Source: Bacilli bacterium
GTDB lineage: Bacteria > Bacillota_I > Bacilli_A > RF39 > UBA660
Assembly (NCBI GenBank): GCA_017519965.1
Contig: JAFWRK010000069.1
Location: 1 to 52,540 of the forward strand
DNA: 52,540 nucleotides
Reading direction: 5' to 3'
Each line of letters opens with the position of its first letter. The first letter of the stretch is position 1. The notes under the pieces were generated by a model that saw nothing but the letters and a program-made list of their open reading frames with translations, searched no databases and was not told the origin of the DNA. Positions 14,927-24,307 of the stretch are shown piece after piece. Made by a program: the position numbers and the translations under genes.

Positions 14927-15703
14927 ATGAAAATTTATTTTGAGTCACTAGCGATGCATCTAAAAGGAGAGTTAGAGTATCGAGTGAATTTCATTTTATC
15001 TTTTCTATCCCAAATATTAGTGTTTTTTACTTATTATTTTATAATAATTGCATTATTTACAAAGTTTGATCATATAAAAGGATTTACTATGTATGAAGTG
15101 CTATTATGTTTTAGTATTATACAATTTGGATTTTCTTTTAATGAGGTTTTTGCTAGAGGAGTTGATCATTTTGATCAACTAATAATTAGAGGAGATTTTG
15201 ATAGACTTCTCTTAAGACCTCGTAACATTATTTTACAAGTATTATGTAGTGATAGTGATTTTGTTAAAGCCTCAAGACTAATACAAGCGATAATTGTCTT
15301 AATTATTGCAATAATAAATCTAAAAATAAAGTGGAGTATTATTAAAGTAGTAACATTACTTCTTATGTTATTTTCAGCTTGTGTCATATTCTTTGGAATA
15401 TTTTTAGCTGCTGCAGCATATTGTTTCTTTACTGTACAAGGGTTGGAAGTACGTAATGTATTTACTGATGGTGGAAAACATATGGCACAATATCCAATTG
15501 GAGTATTTAAAAAAGGATTTGTTTGGTTTTTTACATTTATTATTCCATATGCATTTGTAAATTATTATCCATTATTATATTTTTTAGGTAAGAAGGAATC
15601 ATTATTTTACGCTTTCTCTCCTTTATTAGTTGTATTTTATTTGATTCCTTGTATATTAGTGTTTTACTTTGGAATGAAAAGATATACAAGTGTAGGTTCC
15701 TAG
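14927..15703 (+). CDS. ABC-2 type exporter permease (COG3694-like)
   Basis: A 258-aa second permease with about six helices, starting MKIYFESLAMHLKGELEYRVNFILS. The segment GDFDRLLLRPRN is the cytoplasmic coupling helix conserved in this family, and YPIGVFKKGFVWFFTFIIPYAFVNYYP is the matching late motif. Its ATG directly abuts the stop of the first permease. It is the last gene of the operon. The pairing of two non-identical permeases with one ATPase is the usual arrangement of this exporter class. Confidence 0.9.
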   Translation: MKIYFESLAMHLKGELEYRVNFILSFLSQILVFFTYYFIIIALFTKFDHIKGFTMYEVLLCFSIIQFGFSFNEVFARGVDHFDQLIIRGDFDRLLLRPRNIILQVLCSDSDFVKASRLIQAIIVLIIAIINLKIKWSIIKVVTLLLMLFSACVIFFGIFLAAAAYCFFTVQGLEVRNVFTDGGKHMAQYPIGVFKKGFVWFFTFIIPYAFVNYYPLLYFLGKKESLFYAFSPLLVVFYLIPCILVFYFGMKRYTSVGS

Positions 15704-15720
15704 AATCTACACTTTTTTTT
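15688..15720 (+). terminator. Terminator of the ABC-2 exporter operon
   Basis: GTGTAG (15690-15695) with CTACAC (15707-15712), extended by flanking A/T pairs, followed by eight T. The 5' arm is in the end of the last gene. Confidence 0.9.
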
Positions 15721-15747
15721 ATTTTTATATAAAAATAAATATTTAAA

Positions 15748-15756
15748 TGATATAAT
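15748..15756 (+). promoter_or_regulatory. Extended -10 promoter of the VWA/XpaC/TelA operon
   Basis: TG-A-TATAAT, 23 bases before ATG 15780, without an obvious -35. Confidence 0.65.
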
Positions 15757-15779
15757 AATAGTTGTAAAGGAAGGGTAGT

Positions 15780-17393
15780 ATGAAAAAAGTTAAAAATAAT
15801 GTTTCTAATTTTAATAAAATACTTATTATTTTAATATTTTTAATTGTTGTATTTAAAATTTTTAGTTTTTTAGATAATGGTACATATAATAATTTATTTA
15901 ATAACTCTAAAAATACTTTAAATATTTTATCTTCTTATGAGAATTCTTCAATGGAGAATGAAATAACTAATTATGCTTATAAGATGGGTAAAACAGTTAA
16001 TTTTATTTATAAGGGTGACTTAGAGATAGTTGATGAACTTAACAATAATTCTACTAAATATGATGCTGTGTGGATATCTAATTCAATGTGGCTATATTTA
16101 TTAGATAATTCTTATTTAACTAGTGATTCTAAATCTATTTCTATTAGTCCAGTAGTATTTGGTATTAAAAAGAGTAAAGCTAAAGAATTGAATCTTATTG
16201 ATAGTGAAGTTACTAATAATACTATTTTAGATTTGATTAAGAATAAGAGAATAAAATATGTAATGTCTTCAGTTACTCAAACTAATACAGGAGCAACTGC
16301 ATATTTAGGTTTCCTATCATCATTAGCTGGTAATCCTGAAGTTTTAACTGAAGAGATGATAAATGATGAAAAATTGGAAGATGATCTAATGAACCTATTC
16401 TCTGGAGTTGAGAGAGTAAGTGGGGATGATGATTATTTAAGGGATATGTTCTTAAATAGCAATGATTATGAAGCAGTTATAGCTGCTGAATCTTCAATAA
16501 TTGAAATTAATAAAAAATTAGTAGCTGATAAAAAAGAACCTTTATATTTAATTTATCCATCTGATGGGGTAGCTATTAATGATTCTACTTTTGCTTTTAT
16601 TAATAATGATAGTTCTAAAGAAGAGTTATTTTTAGATATTCAATCATATTTGTTAAGTGATGAAGGTAAAAAAGAATTAACTAAAAGTGGTTTGCGTACA
16701 TGGTATGGCGGAGTAAATGATAAGAGTGATAAGAAAGTATTTAATAGTGATTGGGGTATCGATACTACTAAATATTTAAATGTTACTAAATTCCCATCTA
16801 AAAAAGTTATTTCAGCAGCATTGAATTTATATGTTGAGAAACTAAGAAAGCCAACTCATGTTGTATTTTGCTTAGATTACTCAGGAAGTATGTCTGGTGA
16901 AGGTGAAGAAGAATTAAATGCAGCTATGAACTATATTTTAGATTATGAAAAAGCTAGTGCTGATAGATTACAATTTTCTAAGAATGATAAAATAACTGTT
17001 ATCACATTTAGTTCTAGTGTTAGAGATGTTTGGTCAACTGATAGTGGATATGAAACTGCAGAATTAATTAATAATATTAATAATATGTATTCATCTGGAT
17101 CTACGGCATTATATGATGCAGTTATGAAAGGACTAGTTGTTCTTGACAAAGAAAGTGATGATTATACTAAGACTATTATAGCTATGACTGATGGAATGAT
17201 TAATGAGGGTTCATTTAGTAGTTTAGAAAGAAAATATAAATCATTAAAAAGTAATGTTCCAATTTATAGTATTACATTTGGAAGTGCATCAGAATATCAA
17301 TTGGAAGAGATAGCTGAATTATCTAATGCTAAAGTTTTTGATGGTAAAACAGATTTATTAAAAGCATTTAAGAAAGTAAGAGGTTATAACTAA
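15780..17393 (+). CDS. Membrane-anchored solute-binding-like protein fused to a VWA domain
   Basis: A 537-aa surface protein. One N-terminal helix (about residues 13-32) anchors it; residues about 45-330 look like a type 2 periplasmic-binding fold (for example YDAVWISNSMWLYLL, TQTNTGATAYLGFLSSLAG, LYLIYPSDGVAINDS). The C-terminal 180 residues are a von Willebrand A domain with an intact metal site: DYSGSMSG (near 365), the Thr in GSTALYDAV and AMTDGM. VWA domains mediate protein-protein contact through a bound metal. The gene starts a tightly packed operon with XpaC and TelA homologs. The role is unknown; an extracellular sensing or assembly part is inferred. Confidence 0.85.
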   Translation: MKKVKNNVSNFNKILIILIFLIVVFKIFSFLDNGTYNNLFNNSKNTLNILSSYENSSMENEITNYAYKMGKTVNFIYKGDLEIVDELNNNSTKYDAVWISNSMWLYLLDNSYLTSDSKSISISPVVFGIKKSKAKELNLIDSEVTNNTILDLIKNKRIKYVMSSVTQTNTGATAYLGFLSSLAGNPEVLTEEMINDEKLEDDLMNLFSGVERVSGDDDYLRDMFLNSNDYEAVIAAESSIIEINKKLVADKKEPLYLIYPSDGVAINDSTFAFINNDSSKEELFLDIQSYLLSDEGKKELTKSGLRTWYGGVNDKSDKKVFNSDWGIDTTKYLNVTKFPSKKVISAALNLYVEKLRKPTHVVFCLDYSGSMSGEGEEELNAAMNYILDYEKASADRLQFSKNDKITVITFSSSVRDVWSTDSGYETAELINNINNMYSSGSTALYDAVMKGLVVLDKESDDYTKTIIAMTDGMINEGSFSSLERKYKSLKSNVPIYSITFGSASEYQLEEIAELSNAKVFDGKTDLLKAFKKVRGYN

Positions 17394-18016
17394 TGAAAAA
17401 TAGTGAAGTTATTTCTGCTGTTGTAGGTGGTGCTTTCTTTGCTGTCCCTTACTTAGCTTTGTCTGTTCCAATTCTTCCTTCTTTAGCAATTGGAGCTACC
17501 GCTTTTGTGGCAGGTGAGTTGGTATTTAAAAAAGATACTATTATAAGTTTAAAAGAAACTAATATTGATTTATATAAAACTTTAGAAAAAGCTAAAAAAC
17601 AAAATAAACATATTTTAGATATGATACCTATGATAGAAGATAAAGAAATTCAAATGAATCTTAATGAAATAAATGATTCAGTAAATAAGATTATAAAAAC
17701 AATAGAAAAGAATCCTGAGAAGGAGAAAAAACTAAAAAACTTTTTTGATTATTATTTACCAGTTACTGTAAAATTAGTTGATAGATTTGATGAGATAGAG
17801 AATCAAAAATTATCATCTAGTGATACAAAAAAGTTTTATGCAACTACTAGTAAAACAATTAGTGAGATAAATGATGTATTTAAGAAGTTTTTAAATAATT
17901 TATACGAATCTGATATGTTAGATGCAAATGTAGAAATGAAAGTTTTAAATTCTATGTTAAAATCTGATGGTTTAGATAAAAATTCTTTAAAGGTAGAGGA
18001 GGATAAGTATGAATAA
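17393..18016 (+). CDS. XpaC-like (5-bromo-4-chloroindolyl phosphate hydrolysis family) membrane protein
   Basis: A 207-aa protein with two closely spaced N-terminal hydrophobic helices (about residues 8-42), then a long alpha-helical, charged cytoplasmic part with coiled-coil character. The pattern of a short hairpin membrane anchor followed by LEKAKKQNKHI...IPMIEDKEIQ and YYLPVTVKLVDRFDEIE matches XpaC of Bacilli. The name refers to an old phenotype and not to a proven phosphatase. XpaC commonly neighbours TelA, as here. Its ATG shares one base with the previous stop, and its end overlaps the next start by eight bases. Confidence 0.85.
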   Translation: MKNSEVISAVVGGAFFAVPYLALSVPILPSLAIGATAFVAGELVFKKDTIISLKETNIDLYKTLEKAKKQNKHILDMIPMIEDKEIQMNLNEINDSVNKIIKTIEKNPEKEKKLKNFFDYYLPVTVKLVDRFDEIENQKLSSSDTKKFYATTSKTISEINDVFKKFLNNLYESDMLDANVEMKVLNSMLKSDGLDKNSLKVEEDKYE

Positions 18017-19205
18017 GAAAAAAATTATTGGTGTAATTATCTTTGTAGTTCTTATTTTACTAATTGTAGGACTTAAATTTTTATTTAATGGTGATAATGG
18101 AACTATAGGTGGAAATTATACTACAGTTTATGTTGCAACTGGTGGAGGAAAAGAAGATTTTATTGCAGATGAAGATGTTAATAAAATATTAAAAAAGAAA
18201 TATAAAATAGAAGCTGTATATGACTCATGGAGTAATGGTAAGACTATTTCTTTACCACTTATTAGAGAGTCTGTTGGATTAGGTAGTCAAGATATTATTG
18301 ATAGATTATCTAATAATGAAGCTATGTCTATTAATACTGAAGGAGTATCTAAATACGATGCATTATTTACTTCAGATCAAAGGTTTTATGATTACTATAA
18401 ATTATCTCCAAATAAAGATGCTGGAGAATCTGATCGTTATACTGTGTTAGATGGTGGATTAACTCTTAATACCCCTATAGTAATATACTCTTGGAAAGAT
18501 GTAGCAGATAAGTTAATAGAGCAAGAAATAGTTACTAAAGAAGATGATGGAGTATATTATATAACTAATATGAATAAGCTAATGAATTATATTCTAGAAG
18601 GTAAATCTTGGGCTGATATAGGATTAACTGATTTGTATGGTAATATCAATATAGCTTCTACTGATCCTGTTTCATCATCTCCAGGAGCTACTTATTATGG
18701 TTTATTATTATCAATTCTTGGTAATGGTCAAATTACTGATGAAGGATTAGAAGAAAATTTAGCTAAATTAAAACAATTTTATCAAAAGTCTGGTTATATG
18801 AATAATACACCTGCAGACTTATTTGAAAGATATTTAAAAACTGGAATGGGTGGAGAACCTATGATAGTTGATTATGAAAAGAGTTTAATCGATTTTGCTA
18901 ATTCAAATCCTAATGGATTTAATCAAGTAAAAGATGATATTGTAGTTTTATATCCAAAGCCAACTATTTGGAATAGTCACTGCTACGCAGCATTTAGTGA
19001 TAATGGAAAAAAGCTATATAATGCATTACAAGATGAAGAAATTCAACAAATAGCTTGGGAAAGATATGGATTTAGAACAGGAATAACAGGAGGAAATTAT
19101 GATGTTTCTTCTGTTGATATAGCAATTCCAAAAACTATTAAATCTACAGTTACTAGTTTAAAAATGGATTACTATAATAAATTAATAGATTATTTAAAAA
19201 ATTAG
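18009..19205 (+). CDS. Membrane-anchored solute-binding-like protein
   Basis: A 398-aa protein with one N-terminal helix (residues about 5-25) and an extracytoplasmic domain that resembles a type 2 substrate-binding protein: VYVATGGGKEDF at the start, LNTPIVIYSWKDVADKL, then SSSPGATYYGLLLSIL and VLYPKPTIWNSHCYAAF. There is no lipobox, so it is anchored by the uncleaved helix. It differs from the first operon protein in lacking a VWA domain but shares the SPGATYYG/TNTGATAYLG element, so the two may be related. It is translationally coupled to XpaC. Confidence 0.8.
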   Translation: MNKKKIIGVIIFVVLILLIVGLKFLFNGDNGTIGGNYTTVYVATGGGKEDFIADEDVNKILKKKYKIEAVYDSWSNGKTISLPLIRESVGLGSQDIIDRLSNNEAMSINTEGVSKYDALFTSDQRFYDYYKLSPNKDAGESDRYTVLDGGLTLNTPIVIYSWKDVADKLIEQEIVTKEDDGVYYITNMNKLMNYILEGKSWADIGLTDLYGNINIASTDPVSSSPGATYYGLLLSILGNGQITDEGLEENLAKLKQFYQKSGYMNNTPADLFERYLKTGMGGEPMIVDYEKSLIDFANSNPNGFNQVKDDIVVLYPKPTIWNSHCYAAFSDNGKKLYNALQDEEIQQIAWERYGFRTGITGGNYDVSSVDIAIPKTIKSTVTSLKMDYYNKLIDYLKN

Positions 19206-19215
19206 GAGGAAAATT

Positions 19216-20364
19216 ATGGCTGTTTTAGAAATGAAAGTAAAAGCTAAAGAGGATGAAAAGGTTACAGAGTTAGTAGAAAGTGATGTAAAAAAAATAACTG
19301 AGGAAAAAATAGAAAAATCATTAAATTATGATGAATTAACTGAAGAAGAGAAAAAGGCAGTTGATGAGTTTAATGAAAAAATTGATGTATTTGATTCTAC
19401 TCAAATACTACAATATGGTGCTCCTGCACAAAGTAAGATTTCAGAATTTTCTGATTCTATTCTAGAAGGAGTTAAAACTAAGAATACTGGAGATGTAGGA
19501 GAATTACTTGCAGATTTAGTAGGACAAATTAAAAGTTTTGATGCTTCTATAGATGGTAATAATAAAGGATTATTCAAAATATTTAGTAATGTAAAAAAAG
19601 AAATTAATACTATAATTGCTAAATATAGTAAGATTGAAACTAATATTAATACTATTGAAAAAGGATTGGATAAGAATAAAATTCAATTATTAAAAGATAT
19701 TTCTACATTTGATGAAATGTATGAAAAGAATTTAGAATATTTTAAGGAAATATCACTTTATATTATCGCTGGAGAAAAAAAACTAGATGAGTTAAGAAAT
19801 GTAGTATTACCTGAATTAAAGAAAAAAGCAGAAGAAACTGGAGAACAATTAGATGTTCAAAAAGTTCAAGATATGGAAGCTCAAATAAATAGATTTGAAA
19901 AGAAAATATATGATTTAAAAACTACTCGTATTATTTCTATTCAAATGGCTCCACAAATTAGATTACTTCAAAATAATGATGCTGAATTAGTTGAAAAGAT
20001 TCAAAGTTCTATTACTAATACAATTCCATTATGGAAGAATCAAATGGTTCTTGCATTAGGAATTAATGATGCTAAGAAAGCATTAAAAGAACAACAAGCT
20101 GTATCTAATTTAACTAATGAAATGTTAAAGAAGAATAGTGAAACATTAAAACAAGGTACAATTGATATTGCTAAAGAAAGCGAAAGAGCTATTGTTGATA
20201 TTGAAACTCTTAAGAAAACTAATAAAGACTTAATAGATACTTTAGATTCTGTAATTAAAATTCATGAAGATGGACGTGCTAAACGTGCTGAAGCTGAAGT
20301 AGAATTACAAAATATCGAAAAAGAACTAAAGGAAAAGATATTAGAAATTAACATAAAAAAATAA
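19216..20364 (+). CDS. telA: TelA family protein (toxic anion resistance)
   Basis: A 382-aa soluble, largely helical protein with strong coiled-coil character, matching TelA/KlaA in length and layout. Visible landmarks include the mid region NTIEKGLDKNKIQLLKDISTFDEMYEKNLEYF and the conserved AQINRFEKKIYDLKTTRIISIQMAPQIRLLQNND, then IPLWKNQMVLALG. TelA homologs were first linked to tellurite resistance, and in Firmicutes occur with XpaC in stress operons. The exact biochemical role is unknown. AGGAGG precedes ATG 19216. A hairpin after the stop may reduce transcription into the AAA+ gene. Confidence 0.92.
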   Translation: MAVLEMKVKAKEDEKVTELVESDVKKITEEKIEKSLNYDELTEEEKKAVDEFNEKIDVFDSTQILQYGAPAQSKISEFSDSILEGVKTKNTGDVGELLADLVGQIKSFDASIDGNNKGLFKIFSNVKKEINTIIAKYSKIETNINTIEKGLDKNKIQLLKDISTFDEMYEKNLEYFKEISLYIIAGEKKLDELRNVVLPELKKKAEETGEQLDVQKVQDMEAQINRFEKKIYDLKTTRIISIQMAPQIRLLQNNDAELVEKIQSSITNTIPLWKNQMVLALGINDAKKALKEQQAVSNLTNEMLKKNSETLKQGTIDIAKESERAIVDIETLKKTNKDLIDTLDSVIKIHEDGRAKRAEAEVELQNIEKELKEKILEINIKK

Positions 20365-20386
20365 AAGCATTTTAAATGCTTTTATT
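20363..20386 (+). terminator. Hairpin inside the operon, between telA and the AAA+ gene
   Basis: AAAAGCATTT and AAATGCTTTT are near-continuous inverted repeats with a T-rich tail. It lies just in front of the AGGAGG site of the next gene, so it may act as a partial terminator that lowers expression of the last gene. Confidence 0.55.
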
Positions 20387-20399
20387 TTAGGAGGTTTTG

Positions 20400-21956
20400 A
20401 TGAATAATAGACAGATATTAGAAGATGTTTATAAAGATTTCTTTCCTGAAAAAGCAACAGTTATTGAAGAAAAACCAGAAGAAGTATTAGATGAAGAGTT
20501 TTCTGTTGATACATTATTTATAAGTGATGAATCTAAAGAGTTATTAAATAAAATTATTAGATATATGGAAGATTATAGTAAAGGTATAGAAAATAACTAT
20601 CTTACTTTTAATATTACTATAGAATCTAATGATAAAAATATAATTGACTCAATTTGTGATCTAATTAGATATTATTCTAATAAATATAATTATGTTGATA
20701 AGAAAAGTATGACTAATGTATCTTTATATAAGTTAGATAAGTGTGAAGAGTTAGCTGATTACTATAAAGAAAATGGAATTGTAGTGTATTCTAATATTGA
20801 TGCATTAGGTATGCAAGATGTAATGTATCATAAGAAATTTTTCTATAATTTATTTGAACTTAGTAAGGATAAAACAATTAGTATAATTACTGGTAAGAAA
20901 GATGTACTTAAAAGTTTTATGTTAGAAGATGCTAATTTAAAAAATACTTTTTGTTTTTCTATAATAGGAACTTCTCCATCTATAAATGATGTTTATAATG
21001 AAGTACTTGCTAAAACTAATGTAAATGAAGAACTAAATATTAAAGTATTAGATTATATTACTGAATCTTTTCCTAAGACTGAGGAAAGTTATTCTACTTA
21101 TGTAGATAATTTATGTAAGTATATTTCGTTTAATAAAGATGTACCTAAGTTAGATGAAGTTAAATCTGTTGATTTAGTATTTAAAGAATTGGATGAATTA
21201 GTAGGACTTGAAAAGGTTAAGAAGTCTTTACATGATTTAGTTGATTTAATAACTTTAAAGAATAAAACTAAAGATGATTTAAAGATTAATAATGTTAATC
21301 TTCATATGGTATTTTTAGGAAATCCTGGTACTGGTAAAACTACTGTTGCTAGAATGGTAAGTAGTATATTATATGATTTAAAATATATAAAACAAAATAA
21401 ACTAATTGAAGTAAGTTCTAAAGATTTAGTTGCTGAATATGTTGGTCAAACAGCTGTTAAAACTATGAATGTTATTGAAAAAGCCATGGGTGGTATTCTA
21501 TTTGTAGATGAAGCTTATGCTTTAGCAGATAAGAATGGTGAAAATTCATATAATGGTGAAGCTATCGCAACTCTTATTAAAGCAATGGAAGATTATAGAG
21601 ATGAATTGGTTGTTATATTTGCTGGATATACTAAAGAAATGCAAGCTTTCTTAGACTCTAACTCTGGTATTGTTTCTCGTATTGGTTATACATTAGAGTT
21701 TGATGACTATACAAATGAAGAACTTATTGAAATATTTAAGGGAATGGTTACTAAAGCTGGATTTTTATTAGATTCTGAATGTATTCCTGTTGTTGAGGAT
21801 TTAATTAATAAAAATCGTGATACTAAAAACTTTGGCAATGCTAGATTTATTAGAAATATGTATGAGAAAAGTGTTATTAAGCATGCTACTAATACAAAGA
21901 ATAATAAAAGTAAAAAGATACTTAAGACAATTACGAAAAAAGATATTACGTTGTAG
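20400..21956 (+). CDS. CbbX/SpoVK-type AAA+ ATPase
   Basis: A 518-aa protein with a C-terminal AAA+ domain of the CbbX/CfxQ type: Walker A GNPGTGKTT (near residue 307), pore region VGQTAVKTM, Walker B GGILFVDEAYAL, sensor FAGYTKEMQAF and a lid with NFGNARFIRNMYE. CbbX proteins form hexamers and remodel a partner protein. The N-terminal 230 residues, starting with an acidic segment, are unlike CbbX and perhaps bind the operon's own partners. ATG 20400 with AGGAGG five bases upstream is preferred to the TTG 20397. The gene follows telA after 35 bases and is probably the last gene of this operon. Confidence 0.85.
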   Translation: MNNRQILEDVYKDFFPEKATVIEEKPEEVLDEEFSVDTLFISDESKELLNKIIRYMEDYSKGIENNYLTFNITIESNDKNIIDSICDLIRYYSNKYNYVDKKSMTNVSLYKLDKCEELADYYKENGIVVYSNIDALGMQDVMYHKKFFYNLFELSKDKTISIITGKKDVLKSFMLEDANLKNTFCFSIIGTSPSINDVYNEVLAKTNVNEELNIKVLDYITESFPKTEESYSTYVDNLCKYISFNKDVPKLDEVKSVDLVFKELDELVGLEKVKKSLHDLVDLITLKNKTKDDLKINNVNLHMVFLGNPGTGKTTVARMVSSILYDLKYIKQNKLIEVSSKDLVAEYVGQTAVKTMNVIEKAMGGILFVDEAYALADKNGENSYNGEAIATLIKAMEDYRDELVVIFAGYTKEMQAFLDSNSGIVSRIGYTLEFDDYTNEELIEIFKGMVTKAGFLLDSECIPVVEDLINKNRDTKNFGNARFIRNMYEKSVIKHATNTKNNKSKKILKTITKKDITL

Positions 21957-21976
21957 ATGCTTAGGCATCTTTTTTT
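21956..21976 (+). terminator. Terminator of the VWA/XpaC/TelA/AAA+ operon
   Basis: GATGC (21956-21960), loop TTAG, GCATC (21965-21969), then a T run. Confidence 0.8.
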
Positions 21977-21980
21977 GTAG

Positions 21981-22006
21981 TATAATAAATTTAGATAATG
22001 TGCAAC
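21981..22006 (+). promoter_or_regulatory. -10 element and TGCAAC motif upstream of the MacB-like ABC pair
   Basis: TATAAT at 21981-21986 is followed by GTGCAAC at 22000-22006. The TGCAAC motif recurs twice before the XRE regulator gene at 26881, so it may be an operator. The 80-base leader also contains ATATCATATGAT. The -35 would lie in the T tail. Confidence 0.4.
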
Positions 22007-22068
22007 TTTAAGATGATAGACTTTTTTCTTTTTATATCATATGATGTTGTATGTAGAGGAGAAATAAT

Positions 22069-24306
22069 ATGATTAGATTAAAAAACGTTTCTAAGTATTA
22101 TTATAGTAAAGGTGTAGTTGCTACTGGCTTTTCTAAAATTAATTTAGAGTTAAATTTAGGTGAGTTTGTCGCAATTACTGGTGAAAGTGGATCAGGTAAA
22201 ACTACATTACTTAATGTTATATCTGGACTTGATACTTATGAAGATGGTGAAATGTATATAAATGGTGAAGAAACTAGCCATTATATAGAAAAAGATTTTG
22301 AAGATTATAGAAGAAAAAATATTGGTAATATTTATCAAAATTTTAATTTGGTTAATAGTTATACTGTTTATCAAAATATTGCTTTAGTTTTAATGCTTAA
22401 TGGTGAGAAGAATATTAAACCTAGAGTGTTAGATCTAATTAAAAAAGTAGATTTATATAAATTTCGTAATACTAAAGTTTCTAAATTAAGTGGGGGACAA
22501 AAACAAAGAGTAGCGATTGCTAGAGCTCTAGCTAAAGATGTTCCTATTATTATTGCTGATGAGCCAACTGGTAATCTAGATAAAAAGAGTGCTTTAAGTA
22601 TTATGAAATTACTTAGTGAATTATCTAAAGATAAATTAGTTATTGTTGTAACTCATAATTATGAACAAGTGAAACCTTATGTTACTAGAAAAATTACTAT
22701 GCATGATGGAAGAATATTAGAAGATGTTAAGCTAAAAGATACTGAAAAAGTAAAAAATAATTATTTAACTAAAGTAGGTAAAATATCATTAGTTAATAAA
22801 ATTAGATTAGGTTTTAGAAATACTTTTAATGTTGTTCCTAAGTTTATTTTATTATTCTTTGTATTTGCTTTTATAGTAGGTTCTCTCTTAGGTGAATACT
22901 CTTCATTTAAGAAAGAAGAAGTATTATCTAAAGAGCAAGGTAATAATTATATTTTTAATACTACTAAGTTAAATAGAATAATAGTAAAGAACAATGATAA
23001 TTCTTTATTTACTGAGGAGCAACTTAGTAAAATAAAAAATATTAATAATGTAGATTATATTATTGAGAATGATAGTTTATTAGATGAAACTAGAAGTATA
23101 AAAGATGAGGATAATAAGTATTGGATAGAATCTTATACATTACCAACTAACTCTTTTAGAGGTGAATTATCATTAGGTAGAATGCCTGAAAATGATAAAG
23201 AGGTAATATTTGAAATTAGTAAAGATAGTTATTTATTTAATGGAAACGCTGAACAAATATTAAATAAGAATTTTTATTATATAGATGATAATAATTATGA
23301 TGCTTTAAATGAAGATTATAGAGTAAACATAGTTGGTATTAAATATACTGATTCATCTAATTATGATATTGTTAGTGTTTATACTTCAGATAATATTATT
23401 TCTAAGTTAAGATATCAGAATCATTTAAGATACTCTAATGTATTTGTTAGATTTCAAGGTAAGAAATATAAATCTGATGTTTATAACATTATGTATCAAG
23501 TAAATCCTAGTAATAAAGTTCCTGATGGTGAAGCATTTATATCAGAGAGTTTTAATTATAGTTGTCCTAAATATAATTGTTTATGGTCTCCTATAGATAT
23601 AATTAATGAAAACTTATATTTTACTGATACTAAGAATTTAGTTGTTAGTAAAACTTATAATAAAGATAATTATAATAAGATATTTGATGTTTCTAATTAT
23701 AAAAAAGATACTTTTGATTATGAATATGATGGAAGAATCTTTATAAGTGAAGCTGACTATAAATCTTTATTTGATAAAGGTACTTATCAAATAAGTGTGT
23801 TTACTAAAGATAAAGATAGTGTAGATAATGTTTCCAAAGAACTTGATAATATGAATTATAAGACATTAAAAATAAAAGATACTTTAGTTAATGATGGTTT
23901 AGGAGAATTCTTAAGAGTTATAAAAACTGTTGTTACTATAATTCTAGTAATCACTTTATTCTTTATATCTTATTTCATAATAAAAATAATATTAAAGAGT
24001 AGAAATAGTTATTATTCAATTATTCGTATGTTAGGTGGTACTAAGAGTGTTACTAGAGATTTATTATTAATTGAATTATTTGTAGTAGCAAATATTGCTT
24101 TCTTCTTATTTATGTTGTTAATATATTTAGATTTTATTGGTATTACTACTATAGATGTAGTAAAAGATGTTTATGAATATTTAACTATAAATGATTATAT
24201 TCTTTTATATTTAATAATTACTGGTATGTCTATATTAAGTAGTTTAAGATATTCTAGAAAACTATTTAAAAATAGTGTAATGGTATCTTTTAGAGAGGAG
24301 GTTTAA
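22069..24306 (+). CDS. MacB-like ABC transporter, ATPase-permease fusion (first of two)
   Basis: A 745-aa fusion. The N-terminal ATPase (residues 1 to about 225) has GESGSGKTTLL, signature LSGGQKQRVAIARAL, Walker B and D-loop IIADEPTGNLD and switch TH. One membrane helix (about 262-283) leads into a large extracytoplasmic domain of about 330 residues with CPKYNC, followed by three C-terminal helices of the FtsX type, with IIRMLGGTKSVTRDL between the first two. This four-helix topology is that of MacB-type mechanotransmission transporters, which export peptides, siderophores or antibiotics, or drive lipoprotein processes, without transport across the inner membrane. It pairs with the next gene two bases away. 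Confidence 0.9.
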   Translation: MIRLKNVSKYYYSKGVVATGFSKINLELNLGEFVAITGESGSGKTTLLNVISGLDTYEDGEMYINGEETSHYIEKDFEDYRRKNIGNIYQNFNLVNSYTVYQNIALVLMLNGEKNIKPRVLDLIKKVDLYKFRNTKVSKLSGGQKQRVAIARALAKDVPIIIADEPTGNLDKKSALSIMKLLSELSKDKLVIVVTHNYEQVKPYVTRKITMHDGRILEDVKLKDTEKVKNNYLTKVGKISLVNKIRLGFRNTFNVVPKFILLFFVFAFIVGSLLGEYSSFKKEEVLSKEQGNNYIFNTTKLNRIIVKNNDNSLFTEEQLSKIKNINNVDYIIENDSLLDETRSIKDEDNKYWIESYTLPTNSFRGELSLGRMPENDKEVIFEISKDSYLFNGNAEQILNKNFYYIDDNNYDALNEDYRVNIVGIKYTDSSNYDIVSVYTSDNIISKLRYQNHLRYSNVFVRFQGKKYKSDVYNIMYQVNPSNKVPDGEAFISESFNYSCPKYNCLWSPIDIINENLYFTDTKNLVVSKTYNKDNYNKIFDVSNYKKDTFDYEYDGRIFISEADYKSLFDKGTYQISVFTKDKDSVDNVSKELDNMNYKTLKIKDTLVNDGLGEFLRVIKTVVTIILVITLFFISYFIIKIILKSRNSYYSIIRMLGGTKSVTRDLLLIELFVVANIAFFLFMLLIYLDFIGITTIDVVKDVYEYLTINDYILLYLIITGMSILSSLRYSRKLFKNSVMVSFREEV

Positions 24307-24307
24307 T

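Noticed and set aside
21817..22011. Plus-strand frame overlapping the end of the CbbX-type gene
   Set aside because: It is a frame-shifted shadow of the AAA+ coding sequence and runs through the terminator and the promoter.
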